Source of the DNA: a virus
Direction: 5' to 3' (one strand)
DNA length: 64,000 bases
IMG/VR virus record: IMGVR_UViG_3300036851_000360
Coordinates: 1 to 64,000 of that record
Shown: positions 44,361 to 50,886 of the stretch, piece by piece
How positions within the stretch are numbered: position 1 is the first letter of the stretch
Layout: each line of letters starts with the position of its first letter
Notes under the pieces: model-generated
The model's input: the letters and a program-made list of their open reading frames with translations, nothing else
Databases searched by the model: none
What the model was told of the DNA's origin: nothing
Made by a program: the position numbers and the translations under genes

Positions 44361-44653
44361 CAGGACCGGCCGTCCCTACCCCGGCCGACCCGCCGCGGGA
44401 TGATGAACGCCAGGTTGACCAGGGCGATCACGAACCCCAGCAGGCCCACGGTGAACACGAACTGGGCGGCCCCGGTGGTCAGCCACAGCTCGCGCATCGG
44501 AATGCCAACCACCACGGCGGCGACAGGTGCGCCGGGGAACAGCCACAGCCCGGACTCCTTGAAGTCGGAGTGCCGTGGGGGCAGGTCGAGCCGAGGCAGC
44601 GGCTGGGTGGGCTGCTCTGAGCGGGGGGCAGCCTCGTGGGCTGGGGCGCTCAT
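44360..44653 (-). CDS. small membrane protein in transfer operon
   Basis: A 97-residue protein with two hydrophobic segments (about residues 42-58 and 63-85: WLFPGAPVAAVVVGIP; AAQFVFTVGLLGFVIALVNL) after a soluble N-terminus, and a basic C-terminus. ATGA overlap with the next gene. A longer ORF to 45076 covers other genes and is rejected. Confidence 0.7.
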   Translation of the reverse strand: MSAPAHEAAPRSEQPTQPLPRLDLPPRHSDFKESGLWLFPGAPVAAVVVGIPMRELWLTTGAAQFVFTVGLLGFVIALVNLAFIIPRRVGRGRDGRS

Positions 44654-44868
44654 CGGGCCCACCCCTCGACCACGTCGGCGGCCTCGGCCTCCCACGTGGC
44701 GTCCAACCCGTCTCGGGCGAACTGCGAGAGGCCCCCGTCGTAGTGCCGCTCGACACCGCGCAGGATCTCCGTGTCGGACATCTCCAGGATGTCCTCGGGG
44801 TTTTCCTTCCAGCTGCAGTCGAGGACCCAGTCGCGGGCGGCCTGAACGAACTCGGGGTGGCTGCTCAT
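44650..44868 (-). CDS. small acidic protein
   Basis: A 72-residue acidic, Trp-containing helical protein (FVQAARDWVLDCSWKENPED ... GVERHYDGGLSQFARDGLDA). Overlaps both neighbours by 4 nt. The composition resembles short proteins common to actinobacterial mobile elements. Function unknown. Confidence 0.65.
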   Translation of the reverse strand: MSSHPEFVQAARDWVLDCSWKENPEDILEMSDTEILRGVERHYDGGLSQFARDGLDATWEAEAADVVEGWAR

Positions 44869-45164
44869 CGGGCCCGCCCCTCGGCGAACCGGCCGGTGGT
44901 GAACACGGCGGCCTGCGCGTCCCACGCCTGGTGGGGGTGTTCGACCTGGGCGTGTTCTCGGATCGTGGCCTGATTGCGCTGGCCTGCGATGGCCGCCAGG
45001 CGGTCGTAAAACTGGCTGAGGGTCGCGAAGTACGGGCGGCCGAGGTCGGCTCGGCTACGGTCGGCATGCCAGGCATCGCCGCGGGTGCCGAGGTCGCGCC
45101 ACAGGTCGGTGAGGGACCTGCTGTCCGGCGTGGTGCCGGTATCGGGTGGGCTGTCAGACTGCAC
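44865..45164 (-). CDS. hypothetical protein in transfer operon
   Basis: A 99-residue protein (SLTDLWRDLGTRGDAWHADR ... LSQFYDRLAAIAGQRNQATI). GTG 45164 with AGGAAGGA 8 nt upstream is chosen over in-frame 45242. A hairpin lies just upstream at 45200-45234. Function unknown. Confidence 0.6.
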   Translation of the reverse strand: MQSDSPPDTGTTPDSRSLTDLWRDLGTRGDAWHADRSRADLGRPYFATLSQFYDRLAAIAGQRNQATIREHAQVEHPHQAWDAQAAVFTTGRFAEGRAR

Positions 45165-45199
45165 GTGCCTGTTCCTTCCTGGGAGGTTGGTTCGGGTAG

Positions 45200-45234
45200 G
45201 GCCCCGGCGGGAGTTGCAGCTCCGTGCCGGGGCC
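45200..45234 (-). terminator. intra-operon hairpin, possible attenuator
   Basis: A strong stem-loop (GGCCCCGGC with GCCGGGGCC as outer arms, GGAG/CTCC inside) lies between the stop at 45239 and the ribosome site of the gene at 45164. With no T-run on the minus strand, it may lower rather than end transcription into the transfer operon. Confidence 0.5.
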
Positions 45235-45238
45235 GTCT

Positions 45239-45418
45239 TCACCGGGCGGCCGCATCCTCAGGTGCTGGTGCGACGGACTTCCAAATGCTGGCCAGCTGCT
45301 GGGCGTCACCCCGCTGATACGCGGCCTCCGCGGAGGCGAACAGTTCGTCCGCGCACGTGAACCGGTGCGACCCGGCAACCGCCTTGATCCGCGCGAGGAG
45401 GGTTTCGAGGTCGGTCAC
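45239..45418 (-). CDS. small helical protein
   Basis: A 59-residue ORF starting at GTG 45418, overlapping the upstream stop (GTGA). Product: MTDLETLLARIKAVAGSHRF then TCADELFASAEAAYQRGDAQ and a short C-terminus ending PEDAAAR. Codons fit the neighbours. Second gene of the leftward transfer operon; function unknown. Confidence 0.7.
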   Translation of the reverse strand: MTDLETLLARIKAVAGSHRFTCADELFASAEAAYQRGDAQQLASIWKSVAPAPEDAAAR

Positions 45419-45597
45419 CGGGTCACCGCCGTGGGGCGGGCCAGGAACACCGTCACGTCACCGCTGTTGCGGAGCTGCGTCAGCAACGTCAGCAGGCACA
45501 CCCAGCAGATCTGGCCGGCGCCGACCTCGTCGACGGTTGGGATGAGGGCACGGTCCCGGCCGGCACGTTTACCGCAGGTGGAGCAGGTGTTCGCCAT
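45415..45597 (-). CDS. small zinc-ribbon protein, first gene of transfer operon
   Basis: A 60-residue protein with two CxxC pairs (NTCSTCGKRAG and QICWVCLLTLL), a zinc-ribbon pattern. GGAG precedes ATG 45597. It starts the leftward unit that carries the coupling protein, divergent from the HTH-NUDIX gene. Could be a regulator or adaptor. Confidence 0.7.
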   Translation of the reverse strand: MANTCSTCGKRAGRDRALIPTVDEVGAGQICWVCLLTLLTQLRNSGDVTVFLARPTAVTR

Positions 45598-45704
45598 GCC
45601 AGGTCTCCTCACTGGGTCAACCGATCGTGTTGCCTACCCTCCCAGATCTGTGCAATCTTTGCAAGGTGTTCGTCCTCTGTGTGGTGTGTGGGAGGGTTGG
45701 GTGG
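45598..45704. promoter_or_regulatory. divergent promoter region with TGCAA dyad
   Basis: The gap between the leftward transfer operon and the rightward HTH-NUDIX gene contains the dyad-like tgcaatctttgcaagg near 45650-45665, a plausible operator for the MerR-like domain of the NUDIX protein. Core promoter elements are not clear. Confidence 0.4.
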
Positions 45705-46307
45705 ATGACAGATCCACGCCAACTACTCAGCAGCGTCCAGGCCGGCAAAGAGCTAGGCCTAGCTGCGAGCACGCTGTGGCGCTGGCACCACAGCGGGAAA
45801 ATTCGAGCCGACTTCGTGACACCCGGCAAGCACCTGCGCTGGGACGTCGACCGGCTCAGGCGCTTCCTCGCCAACCCCGACATGGAGGAACTGAACGTGC
45901 CCGAGCCGGCCTCGAACCCAGAGCACCCGTCTGTCGTCGCCGCGATCGTCACCTCACATCTCGGCGTCCTCGCGGGACGGCGCAACGACGGCAGGCCGCC
46001 ATGGACGTTCATCGCCGGCGAGATCGAACCTGGCGAGTCGCAGATAGACGCCGCCGTGCGAGAGGTTAAAGAGGAAACGGGGCTGCTTGTCCGGGCCGGG
46101 CATCACGAGATCGGCCGACGGGTGCACCCGAAGACCCGCCGCACGATGATCTACCTGGCGTGCACCCCGACGCATGGCACCGACGTGTTCGTCGGCGACG
46201 AGGACGAGCTCGCCGAGGTGCGGTGGCTGTCGCTCGAGGAGGCGGACGAGCTGCTGCCGGGGATGTTCGAGCCGGTCCGCGAGCACCTCGGCCGGGTCAT
46301 CTCCTGA
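45705..46307 (+). CDS. HTH-NUDIX protein, Pif-like
   Basis: A 200-residue two-domain protein. Residues 1-55 form an excisionase/MerR-type helix-turn-helix (LLSSVQAGKELGLAASTLWR). Residues about 75-200 form a NUDIX hydrolase with an intact box at 105-127 (GEIEPGESQIDAAV then REVKEETGL). In the integrative element pSAM2, the NUDIX protein Pif blocks incoming transfer between cells that already carry the element. The same fusion beside transfer genes here suggests an immunity or transfer-control role. GGGAGGG precedes ATG 45705. The substrate is unknown. Confidence 0.85.
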   Translation: MTDPRQLLSSVQAGKELGLAASTLWRWHHSGKIRADFVTPGKHLRWDVDRLRRFLANPDMEELNVPEPASNPEHPSVVAAIVTSHLGVLAGRRNDGRPPWTFIAGEIEPGESQIDAAVREVKEETGLLVRAGHHEIGRRVHPKTRRTMIYLACTPTHGTDVFVGDEDELAEVRWLSLEEADELLPGMFEPVREHLGRVIS

Positions 46308-46354
46308 CCGGACCGCAGGCTGTCATACGACTGTCCAAGTTGACTAAGCGCAGG

Positions 46355-46543
46355 TCAGCCGCGCGGGTGTCGCGATCCCTGCCGTAGGTGCACCGGCTCG
46401 GCGATGGAACAGCCGATCGGTTCGTGTGCGTACTTCGGCAGCTCGGCATGTAGCCAGCCGACGTTCTCCAGCCACTCGATGGGGCGCCGGCAGTTGGCGC
46501 AGGCGTAGGGCGGCCCGTCGCAATCCGGACACGGCTGCATCAT
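46355..46543 (-). CDS. small zinc-finger protein
   Basis: A 62-residue protein with CPDC ... CANC at residues 5-18 and a following aromatic segment (IEWLENVGWLHAELPKYAHE). Leftward, convergent with the HTH-NUDIX gene. ATG 46543. Probably zinc-binding; function unknown. Confidence 0.65.
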   Translation of the reverse strand: MMQPCPDCDGPPYACANCRRPIEWLENVGWLHAELPKYAHEPIGCSIAEPVHLRQGSRHPRG

Positions 46544-46559
46544 TTGGAATCTCGATCCT

Positions 46560-46580
46560 TCACATGAGGCTGGTCAGGCG
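46560..46580. repeat. direct repeat copy 1 (matches 47178-47198)
   Basis: The stretch TCACATGAGGCTG(G)TCAGG here recurs at 47178 with one mismatch in the shared part. In the second copy it is the extreme 3' end of a tyrosine recombinase remnant. The two copies bracket about 620 bp containing two small genes. Confidence 0.6.
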
Positions 46581-46751
46581 TTATCGGACATCCGTGCTCG
46601 CGTCGCGGCCGACCTCGCGCTCCAGGGCGCGAGTGACGAGCGCGAGCACGGTCTCACCGTTCGCCGCCGCGGCGGCCCGCACGCGATTGACCAGGTCGCG
46701 GTGCAGCCGCCAGGTCACGGCCCGTTTGTCGGGGTGCGGTCGGTTGGCCAT
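46581..46751 (-). CDS. ribbon-helix-helix regulator
   Basis: A 56-residue protein with the Arc/CopG-like pattern: basic strand (KRAVTWRLHRDLVNRVRAAA) followed by two helices (NGETVLALVTRALEREVG). Likely a dimeric DNA-binding regulator. ATG 46751, TAA at 46581. The upstream GAGGAG lies 5 nt before the start. Targets unknown; the nearby inverted repeat at 47127-47174 is one candidate. Confidence 0.75.
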   Translation of the reverse strand: MANRPHPDKRAVTWRLHRDLVNRVRAAAAANGETVLALVTRALEREVGRDASTDVR

Positions 46752-46808
46752 GGATTACTCCTCGGGGGACGAGGCGGACCCCACCAGAGTGGGGTCCGCC
46801 TCTTGCGG

Positions 46809-47033
46809 TCAGAGCACCGTGACCCGGTGCCCGCGGGCGAGGGTGCGAACCTCGCTCGAATCCAGGGCGTAGTCCACGAACCGCACGCCCTGGCGGACGG
46901 CCGTGACCTCCAGGCCGACCGGCTGAAAGCCGTTGCGCGTGCGGCGGTACTCGCGCACCACCATGCCCTCCAGTAGGTCCTCAACCGCCACGTCGGCGGT
47001 CGGGTTGGCGACCTGCGGGTCGAGAGCGAACAT
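46809..47033 (-). CDS. small hypothetical protein
   Basis: A 74-residue mixed alpha/beta protein (VAVEDLLEGMVVREYRRTRN ... GVRFVDYALDSSEVRTLARG). GAGGAGGGG precedes ATG 47033. It forms a likely two-gene leftward unit with the RHH regulator. A longer ORF to 47174 runs through the inverted-repeat region and is rejected. Confidence 0.65.
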   Translation of the reverse strand: MFALDPQVANPTADVAVEDLLEGMVVREYRRTRNGFQPVGLEVTAVRQGVRFVDYALDSSEVRTLARGHRVTVL

Positions 47034-47126
47034 GGCCCCTCCTCGGGGTCCGGGCGGCCCCCGGCTGGGGCCGCACTGGGCGGGTGTCCGTCTCGATGAG
47101 AGAAACATATCCGCCCAGGTAGGGCG

Positions 47127-47174
47127 GTGGCAAGCTACCCGCTGCAAGTTCACTCGGTTGGGGTAGCAAGCCAC
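47127..47174. repeat. 14-bp inverted repeat, candidate operator
   Basis: GTGGCAAGCTACCC (47127-47140) and GGGTAGCAAGCCAC (47161-47174) form an inverted repeat with only the two central bases of each arm unpaired, separated by 20 bp. It lies in the 144-bp gap upstream of the leftward gene at 47033, beside the tyrosine recombinase remnant. Candidate operator or recombinase accessory site. Confidence 0.6.
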
Positions 47175-47177
47175 CCG

Positions 47178-47399
47178 TCACATGAGGCTGATCAGGGCAT
47201 TGGTGAGCGCGTTGCCGGCCTTGTCCGCGCGTGCGCGCCGGGCTCGGTCGTACCGGAGCGTGGTCGACAGGTACCGGTGGCCGAGCTGCATCTGTACGTC
47301 TCCGACGGACGCGCCGGTGTCGAGCATCAGCGTGGCGCAGGTGTGGCGGAGCCCGTGCATGGTGCGGAAGTCCTGACCCGCGAGCCGTGAACTTGCTGG
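47178..47399 (-). pseudogene. tyrosine recombinase C-terminal remnant
   Basis: The last 60-73 codons of a phage-type tyrosine integrase: AGQDFRTMHGLRHTCATLML then GASVGDVQMQLGHRYLSTTL. The catalytic box (R and H of HGLRHT, H of LGH, Tyr of TLRYDRA) is present, but the rest of the catalytic domain and the N-terminus are missing. A stop at 47400-47402 closes the frame and the serine integrase gene region begins just beyond. It is a decayed earlier integration system. Confidence 0.85.
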
Positions 47400-47420
47400 T
47401 CAGGGCGCTATAAGGTTCAC
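47387..47420. other. candidate attP next to serine integrase
   Basis: Serine integrase attachment sites are usually short imperfect inverted repeats directly beside the integrase gene. Here GTGAACTT and AAGGTTCAC pair across about 17 bp, 48 nt before the integrase start and at the break point of the tyrosine recombinase remnant. Length and place fit; there is no direct proof. Confidence 0.3.
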
Positions 47421-47467
47421 ATGGTACTAGCGAAACCCGAGCTCGCAGATGGACTACTATCCCCCAT

Positions 47468-48955
47468 GTGTCCGACTCGTACAGGCCGAGGCCGCGCGCA
47501 GGGCAGTACCTGCGCGTCAGCCTGGACCGCTCCGGCCGTGCCCGGTCCGTCGACGAACAGCAAGTTGACAACGAGCGGGCCGCCGGCGAGCACGGATGGG
47601 AGATCGTCGCCAACTACGCCGACCCCAACCGGTCCGCAAGCCGATACGCAACGAAGCTGCGGGAGAACTACCTGCGCCTGCTCGAGGACATCCGCAAGCG
47701 CGAGCTTGACGTCCTGATCATTTGGGAGCCGTCGCGCGGATCCCGCAAGGTGTCGGAGTGGGTGGAGCTCATCGAGGTCGCCGAGACAGCGGCGGTCAAG
47801 TTCCACGTCACGTCCCACGGACGTACCTACGACCCTGCGAGGCCACGTGACCGGCGCTCTCTCCTCGAGGATGCTGTCGACTCTGAGTATGAGTCGGGGA
47901 AGAACTCGGAGAGGGTGAAACGCTCGACCGCTGCCTCGGCCGAGGCAGGCCGCCCGTTCGGGTCGATCCCCTTTGGGTACCGGCGGGAGTACGAGGCTGG
48001 GTCGACCAGCCCGACCGCACAGGTCCCCGACCCTGAGACAGCCCCTGTCGTCCAGGAGATTGTCGCCCGCATCCTGGCGGGCGACCCGCTGCACCGGATC
48101 GCGATGGATTTGAACCGACGGGGTGTGTTGACACCGCAGATGGTCCGCGACCGCCGTCTCGGGCGTGAGGGTGTGCGCCGGGGTGGCTGGAACAACCCGA
48201 AGATTCGGAAGTTGTTGTCGTCGCCGACGATGGCGGGGTGGCGGGTTCATCAGGGCGAGGTGTTCGGCCCGGCGATGTGGAAGCCGCTCGTCGCTCCGGC
48301 GGACCACGCGGCCGCGCTGGCGATCATCAACGATCCGAGCCGGCGGACGCAGCGGGGGACGGAGCCGAAGTTCCTGCTGTCGGGGATCGCGGAGTGTGGG
48401 GTGTGCGGCGGCTGGTTGCGCCGCTTTCCCAACCGTGGGCACCAGTCGTACGGCTGCGCGGGACGGAACAACCAGAACGACGGACATGTGGTGCGCCGCG
48501 CGGAGCATCTCGACGCGATGGTGGTGAAACGTGTCGTGGAGCGTCTGCGGGACCCGGGCCTGGCGGAGGGGCTGGCGCGGCGGAGAGCAGCGGCGGATGA
48601 GTCCGCTGCGGAGGCGGCGCGGGAGCTGGCGGCTCTGCACAGGCAGCTCGCCGACTACGAGGTGAAGGCGCAGCAGGGCGGCGTGTTGGCGGCCTCGTTC
48701 GAGCGGGTCGCGCTGGGAATCGCTCAGCAGATCGAGGCCGCGCGGGCGCGTCTGGTGACGTCGGCGGTTGTCCCAGCGGGCGTACTGGATTTGGCCGGCC
48801 CGGATGCCGCCGTACGGTGGGCGGCCATCCAGGACGACATTGTGAAGCAGCGTCTCATTGTGCGTTCGCTCGTGCAGGTGATTGTGCATCGGTCGAATGC
48901 GCCGCGTGGGTCGCGGGTGTTTGACGAGTCGTCGGTCGAGATCGTGGATCGTTAG
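47468..48955 (+). CDS. int: large serine integrase
   Basis: A 495-residue serine recombinase that joins phage and host attachment sites. The catalytic domain has Ser18 in QYLRVSLDRSG with SVDEQQ downstream and the conserved Arg-rich EPSRGSRK. The recombinase domain (about 160-290) is followed by a zinc ribbon (CGVCGGWL ... YGCAG) and a coiled coil (about 375-430) that normally controls direction. GTG 47468. Intact and probably active; it replaces the broken tyrosine recombinase next door. No obvious recombination directionality factor is recognised. Confidence 0.93.
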   Translation: MSDSYRPRPRAGQYLRVSLDRSGRARSVDEQQVDNERAAGEHGWEIVANYADPNRSASRYATKLRENYLRLLEDIRKRELDVLIIWEPSRGSRKVSEWVELIEVAETAAVKFHVTSHGRTYDPARPRDRRSLLEDAVDSEYESGKNSERVKRSTAASAEAGRPFGSIPFGYRREYEAGSTSPTAQVPDPETAPVVQEIVARILAGDPLHRIAMDLNRRGVLTPQMVRDRRLGREGVRRGGWNNPKIRKLLSSPTMAGWRVHQGEVFGPAMWKPLVAPADHAAALAIINDPSRRTQRGTEPKFLLSGIAECGVCGGWLRRFPNRGHQSYGCAGRNNQNDGHVVRRAEHLDAMVVKRVVERLRDPGLAEGLARRRAAADESAAEAARELAALHRQLADYEVKAQQGGVLAASFERVALGIAQQIEAARARLVTSAVVPAGVLDLAGPDAAVRWAAIQDDIVKQRLIVRSLVQVIVHRSNAPRGSRVFDESSVEIVDR

Positions 48956-49251
48956 AGGTCGCTGGGGAGCGGTGGTACGAGTACGAGGCGCCGTTCGTGG
49001 CGGGCGGCGGGTGTTGCTGCCGGCCCGCAGAGCAGGAGGTTGAGGAACTGGCCGAGCTGCCAGGCCTGGTTGAGCGGGTGCGCGTTTTTGCGGATGTAGA
49101 CGGTGCGGGTGTAGTCGTTCAGTTCGCCGAGGATCTCGTCGGACATCTCGACGTACTGGACGGTGACCCCGATGCTGCGGAGCACTTCGACGAGGTCGAG
49201 CATCTCGTTCAGGTGCTGGCGTGGATCTGGCTGCGCTGCCGCAACACCCAT
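48952..49251 (-). CDS. degenerate ImmA/IrrE-like protein
   Basis: A 99-residue protein (YTRTVYIRKNAHPLNQAWQL, then GQFLNLLLCG) resembling short actinophage proteins with part of the ImmA/IrrE layout. The metallopeptidase HExxH is absent, LGQFL standing in its place, so it is unlikely to be a protease. ATG 49251 with AAGG 8 nt upstream. Convergent with the integrase, between it and the repressor; in other phages such genes accompany the repressor. Confidence 0.6.
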   Translation of the reverse strand: MGVAAAQPDPRQHLNEMLDLVEVLRSIGVTVQYVEMSDEILGELNDYTRTVYIRKNAHPLNQAWQLGQFLNLLLCGPAATPAARHERRLVLVPPLPSDL

Positions 49252-49365
49252 CGGGAGACCTTCTTTCACTCGCCTGGCTGTGTGGTGGGAGGGCCGTCCG
49301 GGGTCTGGGGTCAGCCTGTCGGGTCGGCACGTGCCGACCCTTCTTCGGCCATGCGGACGTGCACG

Positions 49366-49818
49366 TTACTCAGTTCCGCCACCGTCGGCGACCCTTCGAT
49401 CACTGCTGGTTGGTGGGGTGTGGGGTTCTTCGATGGGTGCATCCTCGGTGTACCAGCGGAAGTAGCCGGTTTGTCCGGGGTGGATGGGTTCGTCGGCTTC
49501 TCGTCGGGAGGCTAGGCGGCGGGCTAGTTCGGCGACGAGTTCGAGGTCGTGGGCTTCGCCGAGCCTAGGCCCGAGGTCGGCGGGGGCGATGTCGGGTGTG
49601 GGCTCGGCTGTTTCGACTGTTTTGGCTGGTTCGTCGGTGAGGGAGTCGTGGAGGTACTCCTCGAGCCGTTCGATGTTGGGGGAGCGGTGGACCTGGCCGC
49701 GCTCGATGCGGGCGACGGTCTTGGGGTCGATTTGGAGGATCTCGGCGAGTTCGCGGCGGCTGAGTCGCCGGCGTTCGCGTGCTCGTCGGAGGTGTTCGCC
49801 TCTGATGGTGTCGTTCAC
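49366..49818 (-). CDS. XRE-family immunity repressor
   Basis: A 150-residue protein with an N-terminal helix-turn-helix (LRRARERRRLSRRELAEILQ then IDPKTVARIERGQ) and an acidic C-terminal half (HDLELVAELARRLASRREAD) without a recognisable S24 peptidase. Divergent from a Cro-like gene, so it is the likely lysogeny repressor. GTG 49818 is preferred over ATG 49881 because an 18-bp sequence shared with the early promoters lies just upstream (49832-49849) and would otherwise be coding. Not an autocleaving repressor by sequence. Confidence 0.82.
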   Translation of the reverse strand: MNDTIRGEHLRRARERRRLSRRELAEILQIDPKTVARIERGQVHRSPNIERLEEYLHDSLTDEPAKTVETAEPTPDIAPADLGPRLGEAHDLELVAELARRLASRREADEPIHPGQTGYFRWYTEDAPIEEPHTPPTSSDRRVADGGGTE

Positions 49819-49831
49819 GGCCCCGGAGTCT

Positions 49832-49859
49832 AGGGCACAATAGGACACACGCGGTGTCC
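49832..49859. promoter_or_regulatory. operator O1 of the immunity region
   Basis: Contains agggcacaataggacaca (49832-49849), identical to the sequence at the early promoter, followed by an inverted GTGTCC that makes a GGACAC/GTGTCC dyad at 49843-49859. It sits directly upstream of the repressor start, so it probably mediates autoregulation. No TTGACG is found 17 bp before the CACAAT here. Confidence 0.65.
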
Positions 49860-49963
49860 CTACCAGGTTGTTTTCAGACATGCCTAGGCTCCCCGTCTGT
49901 CCCCGTCACAGCTCTGAGAGTGACTGATCAGGGCAGAAAAGGCCAGTCCTAGCAATGACAGCA

Positions 49964-50000
49964 TTGACGGGCGGGACACGTAAGGGCACAATAGGACACA
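49964..50000 (+). promoter_or_regulatory. early promoter PR with operator O2, leaderless start
   Basis: TTGACG (49964-49969), 17-bp spacer, CACAAT (49987-49992), then 7 nt to ATG 50000. The transcript would begin at or next to the ATG, a leaderless message. Two GGACAC half-sites 20 bp apart (49974 and 49994) flank the -10 box, one inside the spacer and one over the start, so a bound repressor would block the promoter. Confidence 0.75.
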
Positions 50001-50263
50001 TGTACAGCCGACTGATCGACGCCGAGGCGTTCCTCGCCCGCTGCGCCGCGGCCGACTTGACCCTGAAGGAGCTCGCCGAGCGGAGCCTTCTCTCCGAAAG
50101 CATGGTCAAGAAGGTCTGCTACGGCCGCCGGCAACTCGCCGACCACGCCGCCCACCGGGTCGCGAAGGTCCTCGGGTGTCATCCCAACGACTTCTCCGTC
50201 CCCAAGCCGGTCGACCGCCCGCCAGCGCCGAACCCTGACCTGTCCGACTGCGAAGCGGCATGA
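50000..50263 (+). CDS. Cro-like helix-turn-helix protein
   Basis: An 87-residue XRE-type DNA-binding protein (DLTLKELAERSLLSESMVKK, then VCYGRRQLADHAAHRVAKVL). First gene of the rightward early operon, divergent from the repressor. ATG 50000 abuts the promoter; the longer ORF from 49955 is rejected because it would start inside the promoter. Likely the lytic-side regulator of the switch. Confidence 0.8.
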   Translation: MYSRLIDAEAFLARCAAADLTLKELAERSLLSESMVKKVCYGRRQLADHAAHRVAKVLGCHPNDFSVPKPVDRPPAPNPDLSDCEAA

Positions 50264-50418
50264 CCTACGACGAGGCCCTCGCCATCCTCGGCCCCGAGCT
50301 GGTTGCCCGCATGAACGAGCGCCTCGGCCCGCCCGCTCCGCTGTCCGAGGAGCAGATCACGCTGCTCGTCGGCATCCTCGGCGACCTCCCAGACGAACCG
50401 TCTGCCACCGCCGCCTGA
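50260..50418 (+). CDS. small early protein
   Basis: A 52-residue ORF coupled by ATGA to the Cro-like gene: MTYDEALAILGPELVARMNE ... LSEEQITLLVGILGDLPDEP. Helical and acidic. Codon use matches the neighbours. No function known. Confidence 0.7.
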   Translation: MTYDEALAILGPELVARMNERLGPPAPLSEEQITLLVGILGDLPDEPSATAA

Positions 50419-50436
50419 ACCCCGCAACACGACGCA

Positions 50437-50464
50437 GCCCCCCACCGCCGTAACGGTGGAGGGC
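50437..50464 (+). terminator. hairpin after first early genes
   Basis: Stem-loop GCCC-CCACCG / CGGTGG-GGGC with loop ccgtaa, 18 nt after the stop at 50418. No T-run follows. It may act as a weak terminator or processing site between the switch genes and the next early unit. Confidence 0.45.
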
Positions 50465-50497
50465 TAGTCGAACGACCACAAAGGAAGGCTGCCCCAA

Positions 50498-50683
50498 GTG
50501 ATCGTCGATCCCACGATACCTGCCCGACCGGATGATCAGGCTGGCCGGCATCGAGTTCGCCGTGGCGCCACGTGCCCCGACACGGGTCGCATCGTCGGTA
50601 AGACGTTGCCCCAGTTCAGGGCGAAGGCGATCATCCGCCGCAACGAGGGCGACCTTGAGCCGCGCACCCGGCGGGCACGATGA
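50498..50683 (+). CDS. small basic early protein
   Basis: A 61-residue Arg-rich protein (RHRVRRGATCPDTGRIVGKT ... KAIIRRNEGDLEPRTRRAR). GGAAGG lies before GTG 50498 and the stop overlaps the next ATG. Possibly nucleic-acid binding; no family recognised. Confidence 0.6.
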   Translation: MIVDPTIPARPDDQAGRHRVRRGATCPDTGRIVGKTLPQFRAKAIIRRNEGDLEPRTRRAR

Positions 50684-50886
50684 GCGGCGCGGGCCACAGC
50701 GCATGCGCTGACTACGTCCGCCGCTTCTTCGACGAGCAGGGCATCGAGGTGACCATCGCGACCGTCCCACCACTGGTCGCCGGGACGTACACCGAGCCAG
50801 GCATGACCTGCCCTCACGGCACGACCTACTGGTTCGAGCCGACTGGTGACCAGATCGCGGCGTGGGCTCGGGACGGTGTCGCATGA
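50680..50886 (+). CDS. small early protein
   Basis: A 68-residue protein (SACADYVRRFFDEQGIEVTI ... YTEPGMTCPHGTTYWFEPTG) with a CPHGTTYWFEPT pattern common to short actinophage proteins. ATGA junctions on both sides. Function unknown. Confidence 0.65.
   Translation: MSGAGHSACADYVRRFFDEQGIEVTIATVPPLVAGTYTEPGMTCPHGTTYWFEPTGDQIAAWARDGVA

Noticed and set aside
32960-45597. Search for VirB4-, VirB6- or TraB/FtsK-type transfer genes
   Set aside because: None seen; the ATPase at 41357 has VirD4/TraG motifs and two N-terminal membrane helices, so a full secretion channel is not claimed.
48952-49251. Metalloprotease of the ImmA/IrrE type
   Set aside because: The overall pattern is similar but the HExxH zinc motif is absent, so only a degenerate relative is reported.
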